Shown here one piece after another: positions 17,773 through 27,552 of a stretch of 64,000 bases of DNA. Both the position numbers and the translations under genes were made by a program. The notes beneath the pieces were generated by a model. The model had not been told where the DNA came from. It was given only the letters and a program-made list of their open reading frames with translations, and did no database searches. How positions within the stretch are numbered: position 1 is the first letter of the stretch; every line of letters starts with the position of its first letter. Source of the DNA: Agrobacterium vitis (GTDB lineage: Bacteria > Pseudomonadota > Alphaproteobacteria > Rhizobiales > Rhizobiaceae); NCBI RefSeq assembly GCF_013337045.2, contig NZ_CP118259.1, forward strand, positions 3,612,001-3,676,000, in the 5' to 3' direction.

Positions 17773-20700
17773 TTACATCAATGAATCACTTGATGTCAGG
17801 CTTGCATAGCTCAAGCCATGCACTGTTAACGTATCGCCGTTGCCGAAGTTGAACAGCACGCCGTCTTCGATCTCGCTGGCATAGGCGGCGGCGTCGCTGA
17901 CGGTGGCAAAGCCCATACCGGTCAGATCGATTGTGTCTGACGAGGCCTGGAAGTCGAAAACGACATCATTGCCATAGCTGGTGTTGAACACGAACACATC
18001 GCTGCCTTCACCGCCGTAGAGGGCGTCATTGCCGGTGCCACCATCCAGCACGTCATCGCCAGCGCCGCCGGTCAGCACATTGTCAGCGCTGTTGCCGGAG
18101 CCGGTGAAGTTGGCCGTGCCGGTATAGGTGAGGTTTTCAAGATTATCGCCCAGCGTGTAGCTGGCATTGCTGGTCTTGACGAGATCGATCCCCGCATCGG
18201 CATTTTCCGTAATCGTGCTTGCCGAACTTGCGATGTCATAGGTGTCATCACCAAGGCCGCCGAGCAGGGTTTTGTCGGTGCTTGTGGTGAACGTGTCGCT
18301 ATAGTCTGAACCGGCAACGACCTCGACGCTGTTATATTGGTCGCCCTCGGCGTAACCACCGCTGCCGACATTCGTCACCAGGTTGACGGAAACACCCGCT
18401 GTGGAAAGTGCATAGCTTGCGGTATCCGTCCCCGTGCCACCATTGATTTTCTCGGCGCCGGAGCCAGCCAATACAGTGTCATTGCCAGCACCGACATTAT
18501 ATTCGGCAGCGTAGGTGCTGCCGGTATAGGTGTCACCATAAGTGCTGCCGGTGAAGGCCTCGATCCCGGTAAACGTATCGCCCGCCGCATAGCCGGAGCC
18601 GGTTCCTGTCGTTAGATCCAGCACCACCGCCGATGTTGCGGCAGAGTAGTTGAGCGTGTCGTAATTCCCCGCGCCGCCATCGAGGACATCTGCACCCTCT
18701 CCACCGTTCAGGACGTCATTGCCACCGCCGCCGATCAGGATATCGTCGCCAGCACCACCGGTTAACATTTCCGCCGCGCTGCTTCCAATCAGGGTGTCGT
18801 TGAAACTGGAGCCGATGACACGTTCGATGCCGCTGAGTTTATCGCCTTGCGCATCGCCGCCGGTTGCTGTCCCAGTGCTGAGATCAACTTTGACGGCCGC
18901 AGCCGAGGCTTCATAGGTGATCTTGTCTTGGCCAGCGCCGCCATTCAGCGTGTCAGCACCCGCGCCACCGATCAATAGGTCATCGCCCGCTCCACCCGAT
19001 AGCACGTTGGCGCCCGTATCGCCTGTCAGCGTATCGGCATAGGCCGATCCTTCGACGTTTTCGATGCTGGTGAACACATCACCTGTTGCGTAACCGCCGG
19101 AGACCGTTTTCGTGAGAAGGTTAATGGTCACTGCTGCGGTGGAATCGCTGTAGCTTGCCGTGTCGCTTCCGTCGCCACCATCAATGGTATCGCCACCACT
19201 GCCGCCACGGATCGTATCGTTGCCGGCATAGCCGTAGAGCTTATCGACGCCGCCCTGACTGACGATGACGTTGTCGGCACTATTGCCGTAACCGAGAAAA
19301 TTGGTCGAGTCGGTGTGGGTGAGGTTTTCAAAATTGGTTTTCAGCGTGTAGCTGGTCAAGGTTGTTTCAACCGTATCCGTGCCAGCGCTGGCTTCTTCGA
19401 CCAGAACCGTCGTTGTGGCACCCTGGCTGACAACATAGGTGTCATTGCCACCACCACCGGAAAGCGTTCCTGTTGATGCCGACGTGAACCGGTCATCATA
19501 TTGAGAACCGATCACGCCTTCGATGCTGCTCAGTGTGTCATCTGCGGCATCACCGCCCGTATGGGTGCCGGTGACGAGATTGATCTGAATGGCTGCAAAG
19601 GAATTGCCGTAGTTTGCCGTGTCACTGCCATCGCCGCCATTCAGCGTATCGGCGCCTTTGCCGCCTGCCAAGGTGTCATTGCCGCCGCCACCGTTGAGAA
19701 CATTGTTGTTGTCATTGCCGGTGAGCGTATCGGCGTTGCTCGAACCTGTCAGGTTCTCGACGCTGGTGAATTTATCGCCTTCCGCTTCGCCGCCGGTCGC
19801 TACATTTGTCTTGAGATTGACATTAACCGCCGCACTTCCGGCATAGCTCGCTGTGTCGGAGCCTTCACCGCCGTTGAGCGTGTCAGCGCCAGCCTTGCCA
19901 ATCAGCGTGTCATTGCCCGCGCCACCGGTGATGGTGTTGTTCAGGGCGTTACCTGTACCGGTGAAGTTATTGGAGCCGGTGTATACGAGATTCTCCAAAT
20001 TGTTCGAGAGGGTGTAATCCATTGATGCGCGGACAGTATCGCTGCCCTCATCTCCTGCCTCGGAGATGGTGATACCGGCGCTGCCCACGATATAGGTATC
20101 GTCACCTTTGCCGCCTGCGAAGGTTATTGTTGAGTTTGCCGTGAATGTGTCGTTGAAGTCTGAGCCTGCGATTTTTTCGATTGAGATCAGCGTATCGCCT
20201 GCCGCGTCATCACCGGTGAAGACTTTCGTGACGAGATTGATCTGTACAGCTTCCTTGGAAGAGCCGTAGCTTACGGTATCGGTGCCTCCACTCCCATTCA
20301 GGATGTTGGCAATGCCATCGCTGGTAAAGGTATCGTCCCAGCTTGAACCTGTCAGGTTCTCGATGCTGTAGAATGTATCGCCCGCCGCGTCATTGCTTGT
20401 GGCCACATTGGTCTTGAGATTGACATTGACCGCCGCACCTCCGGCATAGCTTGCCGTATCGGAGCCTTCGCCCCCCTTCAGGACGTCAGCACCTGCCCCG
20501 CCGATCAGCGTATCGTCGCCGGAGCCGCCAATGATCGTGTTGGCTTGGGCACTGCCGGTGCCGGTAAAGTCGCCGGTTCCTGTATATTCCAGTGTTTCGA
20601 CATAGTCCGACAGCGTGTAATTCACGGATGTCTGGACCGTATCGTTGCCCGCGCCCGCTGCCTCGGAGATGGTGACGCTGGTGCTGCCCACGATATAGGT

Positions 20701-21885
20701 ATCGTCACCTTTGCCGCCTGCGAAGGTTATTGTTGAGTTTGCCGTGAATGTGTCGTTGAAGTCTGAGCCGGCGATTTTTTCGATTGAGATCAGCGTATCG
20801 CCTGCCGCGTCATCACCGGTGAAGACTTTCGTGACGAGATTGATCTGTACAGCTTCCTTGGAAGAGCCGTAGCTTACGGTATCGGTGCCTCCACTCCCAT
20901 TCAGGATGTTGGCAATGCCATCGCTGGTAAAGGTATCGTCCCAGCTTGAACCTGTCAGGTTCTCGATGCTGTAGAATGTATCGCCCGCCGCGTCATTGCT
21001 TGTGGCCACATTGGTCTTGAGATTGACATTGACCGCCGCACCTCCGGCATAGCTTGCCGTATCGGAGCCTTCGCCCCCCTTCAGGACGTCAGCACCTGCC
21101 CCGCCGATCAGCGTATCGTCGCCGGAGCCGCCAATGATCGTGTTGGCTTGGGCACTGCCGGTGCCGGTAAAGTCGCCGGTTCCTGTATATTCCAGTGTTT
21201 CGACATAGTCCGACAGCGTGTAATTCACGGATGTCTGGACCGTATCGTTGCCCGCGCCCGCTGCCTCGGAGATGGTGACACCGGCGCTGCCCACGATATA
21301 GGTATCGTCACCTTTGCCGCCTGCGAAGGTTATTGTTGAGTTTGCCGTGAATGTGTCGTTGAAGTCTGAGCCGGCGATTTTTTCGATTGAGATCAGCGTA
21401 TCGCCTGCCGCGTCATCACCGGTGAAGACTTTCGTGACGAGATTGATCTGTACAGCTTCCTTGGAAGAGCCGTAGCTTACGGTATCGGTGCCTCCACTCC
21501 CATTCAGGATGTTGGCAATGCCATCGCTGGTAAAGGTATCGTCCCAGCTTGAACCTGTCAGGTTCTCGATGCTGTAGAATGTATCGCCCGCCGCGTCATT
21601 GCTTGTGGCCACATTGGTCTTGAGATTGACATTGACCGCCGCACCTCCGGCATAGCTTGCCGTATCAGAGCCTTCGCCCCCCTTCAGGACGTCAGCACCT
21701 GCCCCGCCGATCAGCGTATCGTCGCCACTGTCGCCGCTCAAAGTGTCCGTTCCTGCGCCGCCGTCTAGCGTATCGTTACCATCGCCACCGTTTAATATGT
21801 CGTTGCCAGCCAGGCCTGAAATCGTATCTGCCGAAGCTGTTCCTGTTAAAGTGTTGTTTCCAGAGTCGCCCGTTAAAGTCGCCAT
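17773..21885 (-). CDS. large RTX (hemolysin-type calcium-binding repeat) protein
   Basis: 1370 residues, nearly all glycine/aspartate-rich nonapeptide repeats (GGxGxDxLx, e.g. LIGGAGADVLKGGEGSD) that fold into Ca2+-binding beta-rolls. Between them recur modules of about 60-70 residues with AxVNLxTxxxxGGxAxGDxxxSIENxxGS. There is no N-terminal signal peptide. The C-terminus (VFVFNTSYGNDVVFDFQASSDTIDLTGM...) resembles an uncleaved type I secretion signal, so extracellular export through a TolC-type channel is likely. No type I transporter is in the window. Residues about 53-600 hold a 201-residue unit repeated almost exactly 2.7 times. No enzymatic domain is seen; a matrix or adhesion role is inference. 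Confidence 0.9.
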   Translation of the reverse strand: MATLTGDSGNNTLTGTASADTISGLAGNDILNGGDGNDTLDGGAGTDTLSGDSGDDTLIGGAGADVLKGGEGSDTASYAGGAAVNVNLKTNVATSNDAAGDTFYSIENLTGSSWDDTFTSDGIANILNGSGGTDTVSYGSSKEAVQINLVTKVFTGDDAAGDTLISIEKIAGSDFNDTFTANSTITFAGGKGDDTYIVGSAGVTISEAAGAGNDTVQTSVNYTLSDYVETLEYTGTGDFTGTGSAQANTIIGGSGDDTLIGGAGADVLKGGEGSDTASYAGGAAVNVNLKTNVATSNDAAGDTFYSIENLTGSSWDDTFTSDGIANILNGSGGTDTVSYGSSKEAVQINLVTKVFTGDDAAGDTLISIEKIAGSDFNDTFTANSTITFAGGKGDDTYIVGSTSVTISEAAGAGNDTVQTSVNYTLSDYVETLEYTGTGDFTGTGSAQANTIIGGSGDDTLIGGAGADVLKGGEGSDTASYAGGAAVNVNLKTNVATSNDAAGDTFYSIENLTGSSWDDTFTSDGIANILNGSGGTDTVSYGSSKEAVQINLVTKVFTGDDAAGDTLISIEKIAGSDFNDTFTANSTITFAGGKGDDTYIVGSAGITISEAGDEGSDTVRASMDYTLSNNLENLVYTGSNNFTGTGNALNNTITGGAGNDTLIGKAGADTLNGGEGSDTASYAGSAAVNVNLKTNVATGGEAEGDKFTSVENLTGSSNADTLTGNDNNNVLNGGGGNDTLAGGKGADTLNGGDGSDTANYGNSFAAIQINLVTGTHTGGDAADDTLSSIEGVIGSQYDDRFTSASTGTLSGGGGNDTYVVSQGATTTVLVEEASAGTDTVETTLTSYTLKTNFENLTHTDSTNFLGYGNSADNVIVSQGGVDKLYGYAGNDTIRGGSGGDTIDGGDGSDTASYSDSTAAVTINLLTKTVSGGYATGDVFTSIENVEGSAYADTLTGDTGANVLSGGAGDDLLIGGAGADTLNGGAGQDKITYEASAAAVKVDLSTGTATGGDAQGDKLSGIERVIGSSFNDTLIGSSAAEMLTGGAGDDILIGGGGNDVLNGGEGADVLDGGAGNYDTLNYSAATSAVVLDLTTGTGSGYAAGDTFTGIEAFTGSTYGDTYTGSTYAAEYNVGAGNDTVLAGSGAEKINGGTGTDTASYALSTAGVSVNLVTNVGSGGYAEGDQYNSVEVVAGSDYSDTFTTSTDKTLLGGLGDDTYDIASSASTITENADAGIDLVKTSNASYTLGDNLENLTYTGTANFTGSGNSADNVLTGGAGDDVLDGGTGNDALYGGEGSDVFVFNTSYGNDVVFDFQASSDTIDLTGMGFATVSDAAAYASEIEDGVLFNFGNGDTLTVHGLSYASLTSSDSLM
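20084..21729 (-). repeat. 603-bp tandem repeat inside the RTX gene (about 2.7 copies)
   Basis: Units of 603 bp (201 codons) lie at about 21127-21729, 20524-21126 and, partial, 20084-20523. They are nearly identical at the DNA level; seen differences include GGTGCTG against CGGCGCTG near 20681/21284 and one G/A at 21665. Such low divergence points to a recent duplication or ongoing gene conversion, and the copy number may vary between isolates or be misassembled. Confidence 0.88.
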
Positions 21886-22213
21886 GTAATCTACCCCTGA
21901 TTGTGCCCCGATCGATAGTTTGCATATTCAGATATAATCGCATAGAGGGAATTTATTTGGCTAATTTAGAAATATAAAATTATAAGTTGAAAGTTGAGGG
22001 CTTGAACTGCCATAAATGCAGTATTGCGTTCAAAAAACGCAGCCGTGAGCGTCAATCGGTTTGGCATTTGCTACGATAAAACCTGTTCATTAACCTCTTT
22101 GTTTGGTCATCCTAAAGCGTTATCACTTTCTAACTATCCGGGTTGTGGACAATGCTCGGTTGACTCCCACTGGAGTTTCTCGATATTTTTTTGAGTAAAG
22201 AGATGTAAAAACA
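21886..22213. other. divergent promoter region between RTX and GT61 genes
   Basis: 328 bp, AT-richer than the flanks, between the start of the RTX gene (minus) and the GT61 gene (plus). It must contain both promoters. I see no gene, and no hairpin or operator I can name. Confidence 0.5.
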
Positions 22214-23260
22214 ATGCTGAACATCGCAGCCGCTGAAGTGCGTTCCTGGACACCTGAAATTTACGTTGCCGCCGATGCTGAGGGTGACGACGAACTGGAG
22301 GCATTTCGACAGGACATTCCGCTTGGTTATATTAGCCCGGAAATCACCTTTCGCAGGCTTGGGGAATCCTTCGTTCTGGGCTGGTGCGGTGCGATAAAAT
22401 CGAAAAATTTCGGGGATATCAAGCACACGCTCTATGGCGTATATCCAGATATAGTCGATGAATTGGTGCCTAAAAATGCGAAAATATCTCAGATAGAGGG
22501 GATATCTCCGCTTATCATTGGCAATGGTTGGTACAAAAACTATTATCACTGGACGTTTCAGGCTGTCGGCTGCCTGTTGATTTATAAAAAACATCGCGAT
22601 GACAGTAATATTTTATTGGCAATGCCGCGTATGAACGGGTGGAGGAATGAAGTTCTTTCGCTCACCGGATTCAATGGGCGATTGCTCGAGATGGATTATC
22701 ACGATGTTTTGCATGTCGACGACTGCACCACCAGCAATCTGATCGGCGGCGGCTTTGCTCATCTGCCTCATCCAGCCGTCATCGCGGAATTCGAGGCGCT
22801 TGCGCAGCGAGTCACAATTGATCGCCGGTTTAGCCGCAAGCTCTATGTTTCGCGCCTGGATGCGGGCGATGTGCGCCGAGTTGTCAATGAGAAGGCCGTC
22901 TGCACGTTCCTCGAAAGCCGTGGATTTGAAATCATCACACCTGGTGAGCTTTCCGTAAAGGAACAGGTCGTGGCTTTCCGCGATGCCGAGGTCATTGTTG
23001 CTCCGCATGGCGCGGGTTTGGCAAATCTTGTTTATTGCCAGCCCGGCGCCAAAACCAGGGTTATCGAACTGTTCCAGGTCAACTGCATCAATGCCTGCTA
23101 TGCGCGAATTTCCCAGGAAAAACGACTGGATTATACGGCAATCATTAATCCCGATAGGCCCGGCCAGAACGCTGACGGGACAGCGAAAGAGGTCAAGGTC
23201 AGAAACGATATGTGGCAGATCGTCGATCTTGCCCTGTTGGAAAAGGTCTTGACTGCATGA
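22214..23260 (+). CDS. glycosyltransferase family 61 (DUF563) protein
   Basis: 348 residues. Family signatures are GWYKNYYHWTFQAVGCLLIYKK in the middle, KLYVSRLDAGDVRRVVNE and the C-terminal VVAFRDAEVIVAPHGAGLANLVYCQPGAKTRVIELF, where the HGAGL motif is the hallmark. In bacteria such enzymes usually act in capsular or exopolysaccharide synthesis. It is cytosolic, with no membrane segment. It lies alone between two RTX genes with no other polysaccharide genes near, so its acceptor is unknown; modification of the RTX proteins is a speculation. The ATG at 22214 has only a weak AAAGAG upstream. Confidence 0.85.
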   Translation: MLNIAAAEVRSWTPEIYVAADAEGDDELEAFRQDIPLGYISPEITFRRLGESFVLGWCGAIKSKNFGDIKHTLYGVYPDIVDELVPKNAKISQIEGISPLIIGNGWYKNYYHWTFQAVGCLLIYKKHRDDSNILLAMPRMNGWRNEVLSLTGFNGRLLEMDYHDVLHVDDCTTSNLIGGGFAHLPHPAVIAEFEALAQRVTIDRRFSRKLYVSRLDAGDVRRVVNEKAVCTFLESRGFEIITPGELSVKEQVVAFRDAEVIVAPHGAGLANLVYCQPGAKTRVIELFQVNCINACYARISQEKRLDYTAIINPDRPGQNADGTAKEVKVRNDMWQIVDLALLEKVLTA

Positions 23261-23294
23261 CCGGCCGATGAAATCAAAATTGACGCCGGAGTAT

Positions 23295-23322
23295 GTGGCC
23301 GGGGCGAAAGCACCCCGGCCAC
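23295..23322 (-). terminator. hairpin between GT61 gene and second RTX gene
   Basis: Arms GTGGCCGGGG and CCCCGGCCAC around CGAAAGCA, 10 bp past the RTX stop. It is GC-rich without a long T run and sits between convergent genes. Confidence 0.65.
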
Positions 23323-23332
23323 TAGTCGATTT

Positions 23333-25840
23333 TTACATTAGCGCGTCGCTGGATGTCAGGCTTGCATAGTTCAAGCCATACACTGTCAGCGTATCCACGT
23401 GACTGAAGGTGAACAGCACGCCGCCTTCGATCTCGGTTGCATAGGCGGCGGCGTCACTGACGGTGGCAAAGCCCATGCTGGTCAGGTCGATCGAATCCGC
23501 CGACGAGTCGAAGTCGAAAATCACATCATTGTCATAGTTAGAGTTGAACACGAAAACGTCGCTGCCTTCACCACCATAGAGGGCATCGTCGCCTTCACCG
23601 CCGGCAAGCGTGTCATCGCCAGCGTCCGCATAAAGGACGTCATCGCCGCCATCGCCATGAAGCGAATCGTTACCATCAAGACCAAAGAGCGTATCAGCGT
23701 CCTCGCCACCCTTAAGAACGTCCGCATATCCGCTTCCCGAAAGAGTGTCGGCGTAAACGGAACCCTCCAGCGTTTCTATGGAGATCAGCACATCACCTTC
23801 TGCCGAACCGCCGACGCCAGTGTCTCCGGAGAGGCTTGCGCTGATACCAACGGAAGAGTCAGCGTAACTTGCGGTATCGTTACCGTCGCCGCCATCCAGA
23901 ATGTCCGTGCCGCTGCCTGCGTTCAGCAGATCGTCGCCGCTACCGCCGATCAGATGGTCATCGCCTTCTCCACCTGAAAGCACATTGCTACCATCATTGC
24001 CCGTAAGGTAATCCGATTCGCTGGAGCCCGTGATGTTCTCTATCGAGACGAGGACGTCGCCCTCTGCCGAGCCACCGGCTGTTTGGCCAGTTACGAGATT
24101 GACGATCACACCTGCGGTGGAGTCGCTATAGTTTGCCGTATCGGAACCGGCTCCGCCATCCAGAAGGTCTGCACCCGTTCCGCCGGTTAGAACGTTAGCC
24201 TGATCGTCTCCCGTCAGGCTGTCAGCATAGGTTGAGCCTTCCAGATTTTCGATGGAGATGATGGTATCTCCATTCGCATATCCGCCGGATAGCGTGCGGG
24301 TTTGGAGATTAACTGTGACCGCACTGGTCGAATCCAGGTAACTCGCCGTATCGCTGCCCGCCGCGCCGTCCAATACATCGCCGCCATCGCCGCCGCGCAG
24401 TGTATTGCCTTCTCTGTTGCCGGTCAGCGTATCATTATATGCAGAACCTTCCAGGCTTTCTATAGAGATAAACGTATCTCCTTGTGCAAATCCACCTTGC
24501 GCAAGACCCGTAGTCAGATTGACAGTAACCGCTGACGTCGAGTCACGATAGCTGGATGTATCATTGTCACCGCCACCGCTTAACTTGTCTGCGCCTGCAC
24601 CACCGATCAGTGTATCATTACCGTTGTTTCCAAACAGGTAATCCGCACCGGCCCCGCTGATCATCACGTTATCGGCCACCGTTCCAGATCCAGTGAAATT
24701 GGCCGTACCGGTGTAAGTGAGGTTTTCAAAATTCTCGCTCAGATCATAGCTGTTTAACCCGGTGGTCACGGTGTCGATGCCCTCGCCCTCCTGTTCGATC
24801 AGATAAATGGAGGAATTGTTGACAATGTAGTGATCGTCACCCAGGCCGCCTGCAAATCGGGCATCTTTCGAGGCGGTGAATGTGTCATTGAAAGCAGAGC
24901 CATAGACCTGAAGTATTCTATCGAAAACATCACCTTCGGCATAACCGCCGGTGTTAATGCCGGTGTCGATGTTGATCTGCACAGCTTCGTTCGAGTAGGT
25001 GTAGACTGCGGCGCCGCCGCCGCCGCCCTCTCCACCCTTGAGTGTGTCGGCGCCCAAGCCGCCATCCAAAAGGTCCCAACCGTAATATCCGTCGATAACG
25101 TTATCGCCGTCGTCACCGGTAAGGGTGTCGTCATAGTAGGAGCCCATGAGGTTTTCGATGTCGATCAGGACATCACCTTGGGCATCGCCGCTCATCTCGC
25201 CGGTTTTGAGGTTGACGACCACAGCCATATTGTCGAAGAAACTTGCGGTGTCGGAGCCGTTCCCGCCATTGATCACATCCGCATCCCAGCCGCCGGCTAA
25301 CGTGTCATCGCCGTCGCCACCATGAATGGTATCACTGCCATAGCCGCCCTTGAAGATATTGTCATTATCGTCGCCGACAAGAACATCGTCTTGGTTTGAT
25401 GCACTGATGACCTCAATGCTGACAAAGGTATCGCCTTGCGCATCGCTTCCACTCGCCACTCCCGTCGCGAGGTTTATATTGATCGCATCGCTTGACCAAT
25501 AATTGACAGTATCCGTGCCATCGCCGCCGTTCAGAATATCGGCCCCGGCTCCCCCATTCAGATCATCGTCACCGGCATTGCCGAAAAGACTGTCATTGCC
25601 GTCTTCCCCATAAAGATTATCGTCACCGGCATCGCCTGAAAGGCTGTCGTTGCCTGAGCCTCCCATCATGAAATCGGAGCCGTCTTCTCCTGAAATCACA
25701 TCATTTCCCTCATCCCCGGAGAGCGTGTCGTAATCTGCGCCACCATTGATGGTGTCGTCGCCCAGGCCTCCGTAGAGGCTGTCATAGCCAGACGTACCTG
25801 TGATCGTATCATTGCCACTTCCACCCAAAATATATACCAT
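23333..25840 (-). CDS. RTX (hemolysin-type calcium-binding repeat) protein
   Basis: 835 residues, a paralogue of the 1370-residue RTX protein. It opens MVYILGGSGNDTITGTSGYDSLYGGLGDDTINGG and alternates GGxGxDxLx calcium-binding repeats with AVTVNLxTxxxxGGxAxGD-type modules. The last 80 residues (SDVFVFNSNYDNDVIFDFDSSADSIDLTSMGFATVSDAAAYATEI...) match the other protein and the IS-cut remnant, fitting a shared type I secretion signal. No signal peptide and no catalytic domain are seen. The repeat units here are more diverged from each other than in the larger protein, so no recent expansion is seen. Confidence 0.9.
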   Translation of the reverse strand: MVYILGGSGNDTITGTSGYDSLYGGLGDDTINGGADYDTLSGDEGNDVISGEDGSDFMMGGSGNDSLSGDAGDDNLYGEDGNDSLFGNAGDDDLNGGAGADILNGGDGTDTVNYWSSDAININLATGVASGSDAQGDTFVSIEVISASNQDDVLVGDDNDNIFKGGYGSDTIHGGDGDDTLAGGWDADVINGGNGSDTASFFDNMAVVVNLKTGEMSGDAQGDVLIDIENLMGSYYDDTLTGDDGDNVIDGYYGWDLLDGGLGADTLKGGEGGGGGAAVYTYSNEAVQINIDTGINTGGYAEGDVFDRILQVYGSAFNDTFTASKDARFAGGLGDDHYIVNNSSIYLIEQEGEGIDTVTTGLNSYDLSENFENLTYTGTANFTGSGTVADNVMISGAGADYLFGNNGNDTLIGGAGADKLSGGGDNDTSSYRDSTSAVTVNLTTGLAQGGFAQGDTFISIESLEGSAYNDTLTGNREGNTLRGGDGGDVLDGAAGSDTASYLDSTSAVTVNLQTRTLSGGYANGDTIISIENLEGSTYADSLTGDDQANVLTGGTGADLLDGGAGSDTANYSDSTAGVIVNLVTGQTAGGSAEGDVLVSIENITGSSESDYLTGNDGSNVLSGGEGDDHLIGGSGDDLLNAGSGTDILDGGDGNDTASYADSSVGISASLSGDTGVGGSAEGDVLISIETLEGSVYADTLSGSGYADVLKGGEDADTLFGLDGNDSLHGDGGDDVLYADAGDDTLAGGEGDDALYGGEGSDVFVFNSNYDNDVIFDFDSSADSIDLTSMGFATVSDAAAYATEIEGGVLFTFSHVDTLTVYGLNYASLTSSDALM

Positions 25841-25923
25841 TTAAACCGCCCCTGATTGAAACAGGAATAGTTTGCACGTTTAAATTTGGTTGTGTAGTGT
25901 GAAAATTACATACTAAAAATAAT

Positions 25924-27552
25924 TCAATGATGATCGATATGCGGTTTGTGGAATATGTCGTCGGCAGGCGGGATGGTCTGGCGCTCGATCATCCGGTGGA
26001 CATGCGGTGGTTTTGAGCCTTTGTGCAGGTCTCCCAATCGGTCGGTGATTTCGGCATCGGCCTTGGTGCGGCGGTGGTTGTGGCGCACGTAATCGACCCA
26101 GGTCGGGGTGTGATAGGTTTCCGTCCAAATGTCAGGGTTTTCCAGGTCGCGCATTAGCGCCCAGTTCTGCGCGCCATCTCGCAGACGGATGCGCCTGCGC
26201 TCGACCATAACCTCTAGGAATTCCGGCACGTCCTTGTCGTCGATCTCGAAATCGATCTGGATAACGATCGGGCCGCTGCGTGGGCGGATATCCAGCCGCA
26301 GGGGCGGTTCGTTGAAACGGTTGAGCGGGTTGAGATCGAGTGTCGCAAAGGCGGGCATCGGCAAGGCGAGACCAATGCCGACACCGAGAGCCATCAGTCC
26401 CGCCGCCATCACCAGGGCATGACCTGCGCTGCCGGATTCGGCCAGCAGGCCCCAGATCCAGGCTCCGCCCGCCATGCCGCCGAAGGTGGCGGTCTGGTAG
26501 AGCGACAGCGCCCGGCCCACCACCCAACGCGGGGTCGAAAGCTGCACCACCGTATTGAACAGCGACAGGGACAGCACCCAGCAGGCTCCGGCCAGAACCA
26601 GGGCAGGGGCCGTCAGCCAGAAATGATGGCTGATGCCGGTCAGAACGGAGGCCAGCGCGAAGCCGGCGAAGGAACAGCTGACGATCTGTTCGCTGCTCAG
26701 CTTTTCACGAATACGGGCATTGGAGATCGCACCGGCAATGGCACCAATCCCGAAAGCGCCCAGCAATCCGCCATAGGCCAGCGGGCCGCCACCCAGATTG
26801 TCCTTCACCACCAGCGGCAGCAGCGACAGGATCGCGGTTGCGCAAAAGCCGAAGAAAAAGCCGCGAAACAGCACTTTCATCAGGTTGGGCGACATGGCCA
26901 TGTAGCGCAGGCCAGCGGCGATGGCGTGGCCGAGATTTTCGCGGGGTAGGGTATTTTTCGGATAAACCGGCTTCCAGCGAAACAAAGCATAGATCATCGC
27001 CAGGTAACTGACGGCATTGATAGCAAAGGCCGTCGCCGCGCCTGCCAGGGCGACGATCAGGCCGCCAATGGCGGGGCCGACGCTGCGGGTGATGTTGAAG
27101 CCCATGCTGTTGAGCGAGACGGCAGAGGGCAGGTCTTCGCGCCCGACGATATCGCCGACCGAGGCTTGCCAGGCCGGGCTGTTCAAGGCCGTTCCGCAGC
27201 CGATCAGAAAGGTGAAGGCCAGAAGCGACCACGGGGTCAAGAGGCCAAACCATGTGAAGAGCGACAGAAGCGCCGAGACGGTCAACAGAAAGACCTGCGC
27301 AAACAGCATCACCCGGCGGCGATCAAACCCATCGGCAAGCGCGCCAGCCACCAGCGAAAACAGCATGATCGGCGCGGTATTGGAGGCCTGGACCAGCGCC
27401 ACCATGCTTTCCGAAGAGGAGATTGATGTCATCATCCAGGCGGCGCCGACATCCTGGATCAGGCCGCCGAAATTGGAGGTGATGCTGGCCAGCCAGATCG
27501 TCAGAAAGATCTGGTTCTTGAAGGGCGCCAATGATGATTTTCTGTCCGGCAC
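25924..27552 (-). CDS. MFS exporter (MFS_3/EntS-like) with C-terminal ABM-like domain
   Basis: 542 residues. About residues 1-410 form a 12-helix major facilitator of the MFS_3 group (FLTIWLASITSNFGGLIQDVGAAWMM, GALADGFDRRRVMLFAQ motif A, NSPAWQASVGDIV). The last 130 residues are soluble (PIVIQIDFEIDDKDVPEFLEVMVERRRIRLRDGAQNWALMRDLENPDIWTETYHTPTWVDYVRHNHR) and look like the dimeric alpha/beta-barrel antibiotic-biosynthesis-monooxygenase fold found fused to this transporter group; a His-rich tail ends the protein. It probably exports a small molecule; the substrate is unknown. Confidence 0.85.
   Translation of the reverse strand: MPDRKSSLAPFKNQIFLTIWLASITSNFGGLIQDVGAAWMMTSISSSESMVALVQASNTAPIMLFSLVAGALADGFDRRRVMLFAQVFLLTVSALLSLFTWFGLLTPWSLLAFTFLIGCGTALNSPAWQASVGDIVGREDLPSAVSLNSMGFNITRSVGPAIGGLIVALAGAATAFAINAVSYLAMIYALFRWKPVYPKNTLPRENLGHAIAAGLRYMAMSPNLMKVLFRGFFFGFCATAILSLLPLVVKDNLGGGPLAYGGLLGAFGIGAIAGAISNARIREKLSSEQIVSCSFAGFALASVLTGISHHFWLTAPALVLAGACWVLSLSLFNTVVQLSTPRWVVGRALSLYQTATFGGMAGGAWIWGLLAESGSAGHALVMAAGLMALGVGIGLALPMPAFATLDLNPLNRFNEPPLRLDIRPRSGPIVIQIDFEIDDKDVPEFLEVMVERRRIRLRDGAQNWALMRDLENPDIWTETYHTPTWVDYVRHNHRRTKADAEITDRLGDLHKGSKPPHVHRMIERQTIPPADDIFHKPHIDHH

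Noticed and set aside
17773..25840. CRISPR-like array suggested by regular repeats
   Set aside because: The repeats are coding nonapeptides of RTX proteins within long intact frames, not short direct repeats with unique spacers.
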